Shown in pieces: positions 34,282 through 42,732 of a stretch of DNA of 64,000 bases (positions are counted from its first letter, which is position 1; every line of letters starts with the position of its first letter). The notes under the pieces are model-generated. The model worked only from the letters and a program-made list of their open reading frames with translations. It had not been told where the DNA came from and searched no databases. The position numbers and the translations under genes were made by a program. The stretch comes from Nocardia aurantia (GTDB lineage Bacteria > Actinomycetota > Actinomycetes > Mycobacteriales > Mycobacteriaceae), in assembly GCF_009604425.1 (NCBI RefSeq), contig NZ_WEGI01000006.1, positions 453,560 through 517,559 on the forward strand, in the 5' to 3' direction.

Positions 34282-35838
34282 TCAGATCACCAGCGAGTCG
34301 TGTCCCTCCCAATACTGTTCGCGCAGACGGCGTTTGTACAGCTTTCCGCTGGGATCGCGCGGCAGTTCGGCGACGAAGTCGACCGACCGCGGGCACTTGT
34401 AGGCGGCCAGTTCGGACCGGCAGAACGTGATGAGCTCGGCCGCGACCTCCGAACTCGCGGAATCCGGATCCATCAGCTGTACAACGGCTTTCACCTGCTC
34501 GCCCATCTCCGGATCGGGCACGCCGATGACCGCGACGTCGGCGACGGCCGGATGTCCGGCCAGCAGATTCTCCGTCTCCTGCGGATAGATGTTCACGCCA
34601 CCGGAAATGATCATGTGGGCCTGGCGGTCGGTCAGGTACAGATAGCCGTCCGCGTCGAGATAGCCCATGTCGCCGAGGGTGCGCCAGCCCTTCGGATGCG
34701 CCGCGGCGGCGGTTTTCGCCGGATCGTGGTGATACTCGAACGGCCGCCCGCCGTGGAAGTAGACGACGCCCACCTCGCCGGTGCCCAGCTCCGCGCCGTC
34801 CTCGCCGACGATGTGGCACTCCTGCATCGGCCGCCCGACCGAACCCGGATGGGCCAGCCATTCCGCGGCGGTGATCTGGGTGTGCCCGACATCCTCGGTG
34901 CCCGAATAGTATTCGCTGATCTTCGGGCCCCACCAGTCCATCATCTGCCGCTTGACCGCCACCGGGCACGGCGCCGCGGAGTGGGTCACGTCGACCAGGC
35001 TGGAGATGTCGTAGCGGTCGCGCACCTCCGGCGGCAGCTTCAGCAGCCGGATGAACATGGTCGGCACCACCTGGGCGTGCGTCACCCGGTACTGCTCGAT
35101 CAGCTCCAGGAACCGTTCCGGTTCGAAGCGTTCCATCACGATCACCGTGCCGCCGATGCGCTGCCAGGACATCGAGAACACCAGCGGCGCACCGTGATAC
35201 AGCGGCGCCGGGGACAGGTACACCGCGCCCTCGGCGGCGCCGGTGATGGCCAGCCCGCGCGCGATCTGCACCGGGCCCGCGCTCGGATCGCCCAGCGGGG
35301 TCGCGGGCAGCGGTTTGCGAATCCCCTTGGGCCGCCCCGTCGTTCCCGACGAATAGAGCATCTCCCGGCCCTCGCACTCGCCGTCGAGCGGCCCGCCGGG
35401 CTGCTCGGCGAGCAGATCCTCGTACCGTTCGAAACCGTCGAGGTCGCCGGCCGCGGTCACCCGCACGCGCAGCTTCGACAGGTCAAGGCCCACGATCACA
35501 TCGGCCATCGACTCGCTGGTGATCAGCGCGGTGGCCCCGCAGTCGTCGAGGATGTACTGCACCTCCCCGGCCCGCAGGTGCCGGTTCACCGCCGTGTAGT
35601 AGAGCCCCGAACGCTGTGCCGCCCAGGTGATCTCGAGAAACGCGCGGTTGTTCTCCATCAGTATCGCGATATGGTCGCCGACGGTCAGCCCGCGCGCCCG
35701 CAGCGCCTGCGCGAAGCGCACCGAGCGGTCCTCGAGCCGGGCGTAGGTGACCGTCTCGCCACCGAAACCCATGACGATGGCGAGGCGATCCGGATCCTTC
35801 TCCGCGAACCGGCCCGGCGTCAGATCCGCGGCACTCAT
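34282..35838 (-). CDS. Acyl-CoA synthetase (AMP-binding)
   Basis: ANL-superfamily ligase of 518 residues which activates a carboxylic acid to the acyl-CoA via an acyl-adenylate. Visible: P-loop SSGTTGRPKG (163-172), the YYSGTE motif, GDMGYLDADGYLYLTDR and the C-terminal PSGKLYKR with the catalytic Lys. The ATG at 35838 follows GGGAGCGG. It is the activating enzyme for the pathway; chain length or ring substrate cannot be told. Two operator copies sit 26-62 nt upstream. Confidence 0.92.
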   Translation of the reverse strand: MSAADLTPGRFAEKDPDRLAIVMGFGGETVTYARLEDRSVRFAQALRARGLTVGDHIAILMENNRAFLEITWAAQRSGLYYTAVNRHLRAGEVQYILDDCGATALITSESMADVIVGLDLSKLRVRVTAAGDLDGFERYEDLLAEQPGGPLDGECEGREMLYSSGTTGRPKGIRKPLPATPLGDPSAGPVQIARGLAITGAAEGAVYLSPAPLYHGAPLVFSMSWQRIGGTVIVMERFEPERFLELIEQYRVTHAQVVPTMFIRLLKLPPEVRDRYDISSLVDVTHSAAPCPVAVKRQMMDWWGPKISEYYSGTEDVGHTQITAAEWLAHPGSVGRPMQECHIVGEDGAELGTGEVGVVYFHGGRPFEYHHDPAKTAAAAHPKGWRTLGDMGYLDADGYLYLTDRQAHMIISGGVNIYPQETENLLAGHPAVADVAVIGVPDPEMGEQVKAVVQLMDPDSASSEVAAELITFCRSELAAYKCPRSVDFVAELPRDPSGKLYKRRLREQYWEGHDSLVI

Positions 35839-35863
35839 CGCACCGCTCCCGCCCGAGTCATCG

Positions 35864-35900
35864 CAGAATGACACTGTACGTTCAAGAGAACTTTATTCTT
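35864..35900 (-). promoter_or_regulatory. Tandem operator before the acyl-CoA synthetase
   Basis: GAGAACTTTATTCTT at 35886-35900 is a good copy of the shared palindrome; CAGAATGACACTGTA at 35864-35878 is a weaker one. Centres are 22 bp apart. Confidence 0.55.
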
Positions 35901-36003
35901 GCCCACCTGAACGATGCTCCCACCGCGGGCGGCGACGCGGAGCGAAACGGGCAACTTCCCACCGCCGCCACAGCGCCCGCCGGGATCTGTCCGGATACAC
36001 GAA

Positions 36004-36048
36004 AGCCACTGCGGTACAAGCATTCTCGCTTGTCGTACCGCAGTGGCT
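36004..36048 (-). terminator. Terminator hairpin after the P450/ferredoxin operon
   Basis: 14-bp perfect stem (36004-36017 with 36035-36048) and a 17-nt loop that itself can pair (CAAGC/GCTTG). It lies 19 bp after the ferredoxin stop on the minus strand, before the acyl-CoA synthetase promoter. Confidence 0.75.
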
Positions 36049-36066
36049 CGTGGGGCGCCGCAGCGC

Positions 36067-36255
36067 TCAGCTCAGGTCGATCGCACGCTCCGGGCAGGCG
36101 TCGGCGGCATTGCGCGCCGCCGCCTCGAGCTCGGCCGGCACGGCCGGTTCGGGCACCTCGGCATACCCGTCGGGGCTCAGTACGAACACCTCAGGGCAGA
36201 TCGTCGTGCAGACGCCGTGTCCACGGCAGCGATCCCAATCAACGGAAGCCTTCAT
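36067..36255 (-). CDS. 3Fe-4S-type ferredoxin, P450 partner
   Basis: 62-residue ferredoxin. Cluster ligands Cys10, Cys16 and Cys54 (CRGHGVC and ACPE) with His13; an additional Cys20 stands in TICPE. It starts by an ATGA overlap with the P450 gene, so both are made together and the ferredoxin is that P450's electron donor. It is not closely related to the other two ferredoxins in the window. Confidence 0.92.
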   Translation of the reverse strand: MKASVDWDRCRGHGVCTTICPEVFVLSPDGYAEVPEPAVPAELEAAARNAADACPERAIDLS

Positions 36256-37568
36256 CGGGCCGGTACCTCCACCAGGTCGAATTCCATGTGCAAAGACATC
36301 AGGCCGCGCAGGATGAACGTCGGCAGATAGTCGAACCGCCGCGCGCCGGCCGGCCCGTGGACCGACTCGACGATGCGGAAACCGGTGGTGCGATCGAGGA
36401 TTCGCTCCAGCGCCACCCGGGCCTCGGCGCGCGCCAGCGGGGCGCCCGGGCAGGTGTGCGGCCCGCGGCCGAAGGCGATGTGCGAGCGGGCATTCGAGCG
36501 GGCCGCGTCGAACCGGGACGGATCCTCGAACTTGCGCGGGTCGCGGTTGGCGGCACCGTTGCTCACCATCAGGATGGTGCCGGACGGCAGATCCACGCCG
36601 CCGACCGTGGTCGGCACCTTCGACAACCGGAAGTCACCCTTGACCGGGCTCTCGGTGCGCAGCACCTCCTCCAGGAAGTTGCCGATCCGGCTGCGGTCCG
36701 CGCGCAGCCACGTCTCCAGTTCCGGGTCGTCGGCGAGCAGCTTCAGCGCGTTGCTCACCAGCCGGACCGTGGTCTCCTGACCGGCCGAGAACAGGTTCAC
36801 GGCGACCCGGACCACGTCCAGCACGGTCGGCTCCGAGCCGTCCGGGAAAGTCGCGGTGGCCATGCTGGTCAGCACGTCACCGGTCGGTTCGCGGCGACGG
36901 TCCTCGACGTAGGCGGAGAACTTGCCGTAGAGGAACTCGATCGGGTTGTGCGCCATCTCCTCGCCCTCGGTGCTGCCGAGGCCACCGCCGCCCTCGTGGC
37001 CACCGCGCTGCAACGCGTTCAGGAACTCCTCCTGATCGGCCTCGGGCACGCCCAGCAGGTCGGCGATCACGTAGAGGGTGAACGGGCCGATGAAGTCGGC
37101 GATGACGTCACCGGATACGACCCCGTCCGCGCCGGGCGTCAGGAAGGTGTCGAGGACGCGGTCGGCGATCGACCACATCGCGTCCTCGTTCTCCTTCAAC
37201 CGCTTCGGGGTGATCAGTCGCATGAGCAGCGCCCGATGGTCGGTGTGCACCGGCGGATCGAGGCAGGGCAGCTGATCGGACAGCGGCAGGCCGTCCCGGT
37301 ACTGCTCGATGATCTCGGCCACGTCGTCGCGGCCCTCCACCGGCACCGGCAGGCCCGGGAACGGGCCGGTCACCGAGAGGCACGACGAGAAGTTCTCGAC
37401 GTCGTTGAGCACCTCGAGCGCCTCGTCGTAGCCGGTCACCATGGCGACGTTGTGGTGCGGCTCGCGGGTGACCGGGCACCGCGCGCGCAACGCGTCGAGA
37501 TACGGGTACGGATCCGTGACCAGTCCGCTGTCGGTGAAATAGTTCAGCGACTCGATGTCGTCCGCCAC
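36252..37568 (-). CDS. Cytochrome P450 monooxygenase (third, distinct)
   Basis: 438 residues: I-helix AGQETT, K-helix EEVLR, haem loop FGRGPHTCPG with axial Cys373. It is clearly different from the paralogous pair at 3788 and 48482. GTG at 37568 preceded by AAAGGGAG; a GTG 15 nt earlier would leave that site inside the gene. An operator copy (37640-37654) lies about 72 nt upstream. It is encoded with its own ferredoxin. Confidence 0.93.
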   Translation of the reverse strand: MADDIESLNYFTDSGLVTDPYPYLDALRARCPVTREPHHNVAMVTGYDEALEVLNDVENFSSCLSVTGPFPGLPVPVEGRDDVAEIIEQYRDGLPLSDQLPCLDPPVHTDHRALLMRLITPKRLKENEDAMWSIADRVLDTFLTPGADGVVSGDVIADFIGPFTLYVIADLLGVPEADQEEFLNALQRGGHEGGGGLGSTEGEEMAHNPIEFLYGKFSAYVEDRRREPTGDVLTSMATATFPDGSEPTVLDVVRVAVNLFSAGQETTVRLVSNALKLLADDPELETWLRADRSRIGNFLEEVLRTESPVKGDFRLSKVPTTVGGVDLPSGTILMVSNGAANRDPRKFEDPSRFDAARSNARSHIAFGRGPHTCPGAPLARAEARVALERILDRTTGFRIVESVHGPAGARRFDYLPTFILRGLMSLHMEFDLVEVPAR

Positions 37569-37639
37569 TCGACTCCCTTTCACACCGCGGCCGGCGATAT
37601 TGCCGTTCTGCCCGCGATGCCTTCTGTTGGCCTCCGAGC

Positions 37640-37654
37640 GAGAATGCCACTCTC
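37640..37654 (-). promoter_or_regulatory. Operator copy before the P450/ferredoxin operon
   Basis: GAGAATGCCACTCTC, a good copy of the shared palindrome. A half-match (right half ATTCTC at 37671-37676) lies 22 bp further upstream. Confidence 0.55.
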
Positions 37655-37714
37655 GATATCAGACGTGCCGATTCTCACAGTTGCGGGCGGAGGCGTCAAC
37701 CTCGGTGGCCGTCG

Positions 37715-38548
37715 TCAGGCCACGGCCTCCTCGCCGACCAGCGTGGTCCGGTGCATCAACCGGCTCGAGCCCGCGTCGTACGGCTGCGCCCGGTGCAACA
37801 TACCGGTGTTGTCCCAGACCACCAGATCGCCCGGCTTCCACTGGTGCCGCAGCGAGAACCGGGGCTGACCGGACCAGTCCAGCAGCCGGTCCAGCAGCGC
37901 CCGGCTCTCCTCCTCGGACCAGCCGACGATCGACGCCGCGGTCGCGCCGATCAGCAGCGACTTGCGGCCGTTGGCCCGGGTCCACACCAGCGGATGCACC
38001 CGGGTGGGCACCCGGTCCCAGGCGGCGCGCTGTTTCGCGGTCGGTTCCGGATTGGCCAGCTCCTGCGAGTGCGCGAAACTGTGCACCACCCGCAGGTCGT
38101 CGATCTCGGCCTTCTCCGCCTCGGACAGGGCCTCGTAGGCGGCGAAGGTGTTGGCGAACTCGGTATCGCCGCCGTCGTCGGCGACCACCTTCGCGGTCAG
38201 CAGCGTGGCCTGCTGCGGCACCTCGTCGGTCGCGCCGTCGATGTGCCAGAAGAAGGTGCCTTCCCGATAGGCGGCCAGCACACTCTTCGACGGGTCGCGG
38301 GTGACGGCCTGAACCTCCGGGAACTCCTTCTCGCCGCCGAAGGGTGCCACCACCACCTCGCCGAGATGGCGGCTCAGCGCGACCAGTTCGGCGTCGGTGA
38401 TGTGCGCCTCGCGGTAGACGACGACGCCGTAGCGGTCCAGGGCGGTGCGCAGTTGGCCGGCGGCCTCGGCGCCGACGAGGTCGGCGCCGGTCATCCCGGT
38501 GACCTCGAGCCCGATGTGGTCGCTGATTTCGGTGGTGGTGACGGTCAC
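37715..38548 (-). CDS. TauD/TfdA-family 2-oxoglutarate/Fe(II) dioxygenase (paralog 2)
   Basis: 277 residues. Iron ligands His102-x-Asp104 (FWHIDG) and His252 (MLHRAQPYD); Arg263 or Arg267 for 2-oxoglutarate. It is clearly related to the enzyme at 1139 over the whole length (for example WDNTGMLHRA and RLMHRTT near the end). GTG start with AAGGGG upstream. It diverges from a TetR gene 94 bp away, which is a likely regulator. Confidence 0.9.
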   Translation of the reverse strand: MTVTTTEISDHIGLEVTGMTGADLVGAEAAGQLRTALDRYGVVVYREAHITDAELVALSRHLGEVVVAPFGGEKEFPEVQAVTRDPSKSVLAAYREGTFFWHIDGATDEVPQQATLLTAKVVADDGGDTEFANTFAAYEALSEAEKAEIDDLRVVHSFAHSQELANPEPTAKQRAAWDRVPTRVHPLVWTRANGRKSLLIGATAASIVGWSEEESRALLDRLLDWSGQPRFSLRHQWKPGDLVVWDNTGMLHRAQPYDAGSSRLMHRTTLVGEEAVA

Positions 38549-38642
38549 GGCGGACCCCTTCGATCCGGCAGCATCCCGGGGCCGGCCGCCCCGCGGGTGC
38601 TGAACTGGTGCTCAAACAATTGGCGTGCTTATGCTTAACACC

Positions 38643-39287
38643 GTGAGCGAAGAGAGGTCAAGGGGCCGCCGGACCGGGACGGCGCGCGCCGGCCGGCGCG
38701 TCGGGGCCGAGGATTCCGCCACCCGGCTGGCGATCCTCGACGCGACGGCGAAGATCATGCGCGAGGAGGGCAGCGCCGCCGCCACCTCCCGGCGCGTCGC
38801 GGCCGTCGCGGGGGTGAAGCCGCCGCTGGTGCACTACTACTTCCCGACCATGGACGACCTGTATCTCGCGGTGTTCCGCCGCGGCGCGGAGGCCCATGTC
38901 GAGCGGCAGCGCCGGGCGATCTTCTCCGATCGCCCGCTGCGCGCGCTGTGGGATCTCAGCCGCGAACCGCACGGCACCCGGCTGCAACTGGAGTTCATGG
39001 CGCTGGCGAACCAGCGGCCGGCCATCCGCGCCGAACTCGCCGCCTACACCGATCGGTTCCGGGAGATCCAGGTGACGGCCCTGACCTTCATCGCCCGCGA
39101 GCGCGGCCTGGACCTTGGCGAATTTCCCCCGGTGGTGGTGTCGCTGCTGATCGCGAGCCTGTCCGGGGCACTGGCCACCGAGAGCGCGCTGGGCGTCCAT
39201 CGCGGGCACGAGGAACTGCTCGCCTTCGTCGAGGGCCACCTGGACCGTTTCGAGGCCGACACCGCGGGCCGGTCGGCCGCCGGCTGA
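38643..39287 (+). CDS. TetR-family regulator
   Basis: TetR repressor of about 214 residues. The N-terminal helix-turn-helix is plain (ATSRRVAAVAGVKPPLVHYYFPTMDDLYLAVF, written in parts). The start is not certain: GTG 38643 is taken, ATG 38631 and GTG 38625 are in frame, and no start has a strong ribosome site. It is very similar to the second half of the double TetR protein encoded next (39414). It diverges from the TauD-type dioxygenase gene at 38548. Confidence 0.85.
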   Translation: MSEERSRGRRTGTARAGRRVGAEDSATRLAILDATAKIMREEGSAAATSRRVAAVAGVKPPLVHYYFPTMDDLYLAVFRRGAEAHVERQRRAIFSDRPLRALWDLSREPHGTRLQLEFMALANQRPAIRAELAAYTDRFREIQVTALTFIARERGLDLGEFPPVVVSLLIASLSGALATESALGVHRGHEELLAFVEGHLDRFEADTAGRSAAG

Positions 39288-39313
39288 GGCCGGGCCTCCG
39301 TGCGGCATATTTT

Positions 39314-39327
39314 TGAGCGTGCGCTCA
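39314..39327. promoter_or_regulatory. Palindrome TGAGCG-TG-CGCTCA
   Basis: Perfect 6-2-6 inverted repeat between the two TetR genes. With a single T-rich stretch before it (TTTTT...) it could be an operator or a short terminator of the first TetR gene. Confidence 0.4.
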
Positions 39328-39353
39328 GCACACCGGTGGCGGCGGTCCGGCGC

Positions 39354-39383
39354 CCGAAACTATACGATGAGGTCTAGTTTCGG
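39354..39383 (+). promoter_or_regulatory. Inverted repeat before the double TetR gene
   Basis: CCGAAACTA ... TAGTTTCGG: 9-bp perfect arms with a 12-nt spacer, ending 30 nt before the ATG of the double TetR gene. A likely autoregulatory operator. Confidence 0.5.
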
Positions 39384-39413
39384 CCCGCGGCCCGACCTGG
39401 CAGACTGCACCGC

Positions 39414-40958
39414 ATGACGCCGAGCCGCACCACACCCGCCTCCGGCGACAACGCCGATTCCCGCGCCCGGCGCGGCGGACGGCCGACGCGGGCCCAGGCG
39501 ACCCAGCTCGATCGCACCCTGCGCCGGGCAGCGCTGCAACTGTTCCTGGACCAGGGCTACGACGGCACCTCGATGGACGCGATCGCCCGCGCGGCCGGCA
39601 CCACCAAGGCCTCGCTCTACACCCGCTTCCCGAGCAAGGAGGCGATGTTCCGCTCGGTGCTGGAATGGGCCGTCCAGCGCGCCGACCGCCCGTCCCCGGC
39701 CCGCTCGGACTCCGGCGATCTCACCGCCGCCCTGACCGAGATCGCCACCGCCGCCTGGGATCGCGCCGTGCACCCCGACCTGATCAAGCTCCGCCGGATC
39801 GCCGCCGCGCAAGCGGAACGCCACCCGGACCTGGCCCGGCAGGCCACCTCGTGGCCCTCGCCGAATCCGGTCGCCGAACTGCTGCGGCAGCACGCCCGCA
39901 CCGGGGCGATCGTCGCCGACGACCCGGACCTGCTGGCCGAGCACTTCCTCGCCATGGTCACCGCGCCCGCCTGGTCCACGGTCTTCGGCCACCCCCACCC
40001 CGGCGCCGCGGACGCCGAACGGACCATCGACAGCGCGGTGCGGCTGTTGATCCGGAGCCTGCGCCCCGGGACGATGACATCGCCCGGCGCGCAAGCCCGG
40101 GACACCGCGACGACCCGATCCCCCGAGCCGGAGCACGACGCCGCCGATGAGGCGGCCTCGTCGACCACGACCGCGACCGAGGCGATCGCCACCGGATCGG
40201 ATTTCGCTGGGGCAGGCGGCCTCTCACCCGCCGAGACCGATGGCGCCACGGCCGGCCGGGTTACTTCCGCGGCGGCGAGAGAACCTTCGTCGACCGGTGC
40301 GTTCGACCAGGCGTCCCCGCCGCTGCGGGCCACGACTTCCGCACCGGCGCAATCCCTTCCGCCGGACATCGATCCGATGCCGCGCCGCCGCAACGGGAAC
40401 GGCGAGCCGAGCGCTCGCGATCAGCTGCTCAACGCCACCGCCCAGGTCATGGTCACCGAGGGCTACGCGGCGGCGACCTCGCGGCGCGTCGCCGCCGTCG
40501 CAGGCGTGAAACCGGCCCTGGTGCACTACTACTTCCCCACCATGGACGATCTGTTCCTGGCGGTGTTCCGGCGCGGCGCCCAGCGGCATCTGGACCGAGA
40601 GCGGCATGCCCTCGACACCGGCCGGGCGCGCTCGATGTGGGATTTGCACAACGCCAATCGCGATACCGCCCTCGTTCTGGAGTTCTTCGCGCTGGCCAAC
40701 CACCGCAAGGAGATTCGCACCGAACTGGCCCTCTACACCGAGATCTCCCGCGAGAATCAGCGCACCGCCCTGAGCCGGCTCCTGCCCCACAGCCTGCGCC
40801 CCGCCACCATGTCACCGCCCGTGCTGGGCTTCATCCTGGCCGCCGTCACCCGTCTGCTGGTCTCGGAACATATGCTCGGTATCACCGCTGGTCACGCCGA
40901 CACCATCGCGTACTTCACCGCCCAGCTCGCCGACCCGCTCCGCAACCCTTCGCCTTGA
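39414..40958 (+). CDS. Double TetR-family regulator (two complete modules)
   Basis: 514 residues, about 2.5 times a normal TetR. Residues 1-200 are a full TetR (HTH around 35-80: MDAIARAAGTTKASLYTRF). Residues about 200-320 are a low-complexity Ala/Thr/Ser/Pro linker. From Met322 a second TetR begins (SRRVAAVAGVKPALVHYYF), strongly similar to the single TetR at 38643. The two modules are of different subfamilies. The coding frame is continuous through the linker and codon use looks the same, so it is a fusion and not a misassembly by appearance. Two DNA-binding units in one chain could bind two operator types. Targets unknown. Confidence 0.88.
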   Translation: MTPSRTTPASGDNADSRARRGGRPTRAQATQLDRTLRRAALQLFLDQGYDGTSMDAIARAAGTTKASLYTRFPSKEAMFRSVLEWAVQRADRPSPARSDSGDLTAALTEIATAAWDRAVHPDLIKLRRIAAAQAERHPDLARQATSWPSPNPVAELLRQHARTGAIVADDPDLLAEHFLAMVTAPAWSTVFGHPHPGAADAERTIDSAVRLLIRSLRPGTMTSPGAQARDTATTRSPEPEHDAADEAASSTTTATEAIATGSDFAGAGGLSPAETDGATAGRVTSAAAREPSSTGAFDQASPPLRATTSAPAQSLPPDIDPMPRRRNGNGEPSARDQLLNATAQVMVTEGYAAATSRRVAAVAGVKPALVHYYFPTMDDLFLAVFRRGAQRHLDRERHALDTGRARSMWDLHNANRDTALVLEFFALANHRKEIRTELALYTEISRENQRTALSRLLPHSLRPATMSPPVLGFILAAVTRLLVSEHMLGITAGHADTIAYFTAQLADPLRNPSP

Positions 40959-41507
40959 TACCCCGTTCGCGGGGCGACAGCATCGCGGCTCGGTCGGTCG
41001 ATTCACCACCAGCCCAATCACTTTCACCGCGCCGGTCCGGCCACGCCCATGCCCCGGCGACGATGCCCGCCGCGTGGCAGGCGACCGGGATACTGACAGG
41101 CAACTGTCGACAGCGGCTGCGAGTTCGTGACGACCGGGCCCGGCCGACACACGGTGGCCGGTGCACCGCAACCGGCACTCGGCCGCGAGGTCTTGCGCGA
41201 TCCTGGCCGCCGAGCGGTGACCGGACATCGAAATCACCGGTGGCCTGCGGTGCCTTCCGCCACCGTCGCCCGGTGTCGCGCGCTCGGTGGTTTCGAGTCC
41301 GGATCCGCGGCGTCTCCGACCGGACCGGATTCCGTGACCGGCACGGAGGTCCCCGCAGGCCGTGCACGCTGGGCCGTCGCCGTGAGCACCGGCCGCCGAC
41401 GGGGGTGCGCACCCGGCCGTCTTGACCGGGTCGGCGACCGGGTGTTAGACATGTGCCATCTTTGTTTGGGCAATTGCTCAGGGCGTCTTCCGGAGGGCCG
41501 GACCATC
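40959..41507. other. Intergenic region without supported gene
   Basis: 549 bp. A short hairpin CCCCG-TTCG-CGGGG at 40961-40974 directly after the TetR stop may end its transcript. The frame of the following acyl-CoA dehydrogenase is open from 41127, but this part has no family similarity and lacks a ribosome site. Near 41465-41480 is a palindrome around GCAATTGC, a possible operator for the dehydrogenase pair. Otherwise nothing is seen. Confidence 0.5.
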
Positions 41508-42653
41508 ATGACTTTCGAGCTGACCGCGGATCAGCGGTTGTTCCAGTCGACCACGCGGGAGTTTCTCGCCGACACCATGTCGATCGCGGCGGTGCGCGCG
41601 GCCGGGGAGACCGAGGCCGGCTTCGATCGCGACTGGTGGCGGCAGGCCGCGGAGCTGGGCTGGACGGCGATGCTGGTGCCGGAGGAATGGGGCGGCGGGT
41701 CCGTCTCGGGGCGGCCGCTGACCGAATTGTCACTGGTCGCCGAGGAATTGGGGCGCAGCTGCGCACCCGGACCGCTGGTCACCACGAGTGCCGTACTGGC
41801 CGGGCTGGCGGCCGCCGGCGAGCGGTTCGCGGAGGTGACCGGCGAGGTCGTCGCCGGTGAGCGGATCGCGGTGTGGGCGGTGTACGAGCCCGGCCACGGA
41901 CTCGAATTCCCGCGCGGCGCGAGTGTGCCGAATGTCGGCGCCCGGCTGACCGCCGACGGCGACGGTTATCGGCTCAGCGGGCTCAAGGACCGGGTGGAGG
42001 CGGCCGGGCAGGCCGATCTGTTCCTGGTGACCGCGACCGGTCCGGACGGACCGGTGCAGGTGCTCGTGCCCGCCGACGCGCCGGGCGTGACGGTGACGCC
42101 GACCTGGACGCTGGATCTGGTGCGCCGCACCGGTGAAGTGCGGTTCGACGAGGTCGCGGTGCCCGCCGACGCGGTGGTGCACACCGGCGCCGGCGCCGCG
42201 GCCGCGCTGGAGACCGAGATCCAGGTGGCGGCGGTGCTGACCGCCGCGGAGACCGTCGGCGCCACCGATCGCGCCTTCGACGCCACCGTCGGCTGGATGT
42301 TCGACCGCTACACCTTCGGCCGGCCGCTGGCGTCCTATCAGGCGCTGAAGCATCGGATGGCCGACAACAAGACCTGGCTGGAGGCCTGCCGCGCCACCGC
42401 CGCGGCGGCCGCCGAGACCTACGACGACGATCCGGCGAGCGCCGCCGAGGTGGTCAGCGTCGCGAAATCCTATGTGGGCGCGAAGGCTTCGGTGATCGCG
42501 CAGGACTGCGTGCAGATCCACGGCGGCATCGGCGTCACCTGGGAGCACGACCTGCACCTGTACCTGCGCCGGATCACGCTGGGCCGCGCCCTGTACGGCA
42601 CGCCCGAGGAGCACCGCCGCCGCATCACCGACCTGATCACCGCCGCGGCCTGA
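41508..42653 (+). CDS. Acyl-CoA dehydrogenase, subunit 1 of a pair
   Basis: FAD-dependent acyl-CoA dehydrogenase of 381 residues that would introduce an alpha-beta double bond. C-terminal marks: FDRYTFGRPLASYQALKHRMAD and CVQIHGGIGVTWEHDLHLYLRR. ATG with CGGAGGG upstream. It is followed 79 bp later by a second, different dehydrogenase gene. In sterol breakdown such adjacent FadE genes form heterotetramers in which only one type keeps the full FAD site; the same arrangement is likely here. Confidence 0.9.
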   Translation: MTFELTADQRLFQSTTREFLADTMSIAAVRAAGETEAGFDRDWWRQAAELGWTAMLVPEEWGGGSVSGRPLTELSLVAEELGRSCAPGPLVTTSAVLAGLAAAGERFAEVTGEVVAGERIAVWAVYEPGHGLEFPRGASVPNVGARLTADGDGYRLSGLKDRVEAAGQADLFLVTATGPDGPVQVLVPADAPGVTVTPTWTLDLVRRTGEVRFDEVAVPADAVVHTGAGAAAALETEIQVAAVLTAAETVGATDRAFDATVGWMFDRYTFGRPLASYQALKHRMADNKTWLEACRATAAAAAETYDDDPASAAEVVSVAKSYVGAKASVIAQDCVQIHGGIGVTWEHDLHLYLRRITLGRALYGTPEEHRRRITDLITAAA

Positions 42654-42732
42654 TGCCGGGCCCGCACCGGCGCACCGAAACCGCTGCGCCGCAACCACAT
42701 TCCCGCCGATCGAGAAAGGCCGGTGTGCCGGC

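Noticed and set aside
41127..41507. An N-terminal extension of the acyl-CoA dehydrogenase
   Set aside because: No family similarity, no ribosome site, and the ATG at 41508 with CGGAGGG begins at the usual place of the family.
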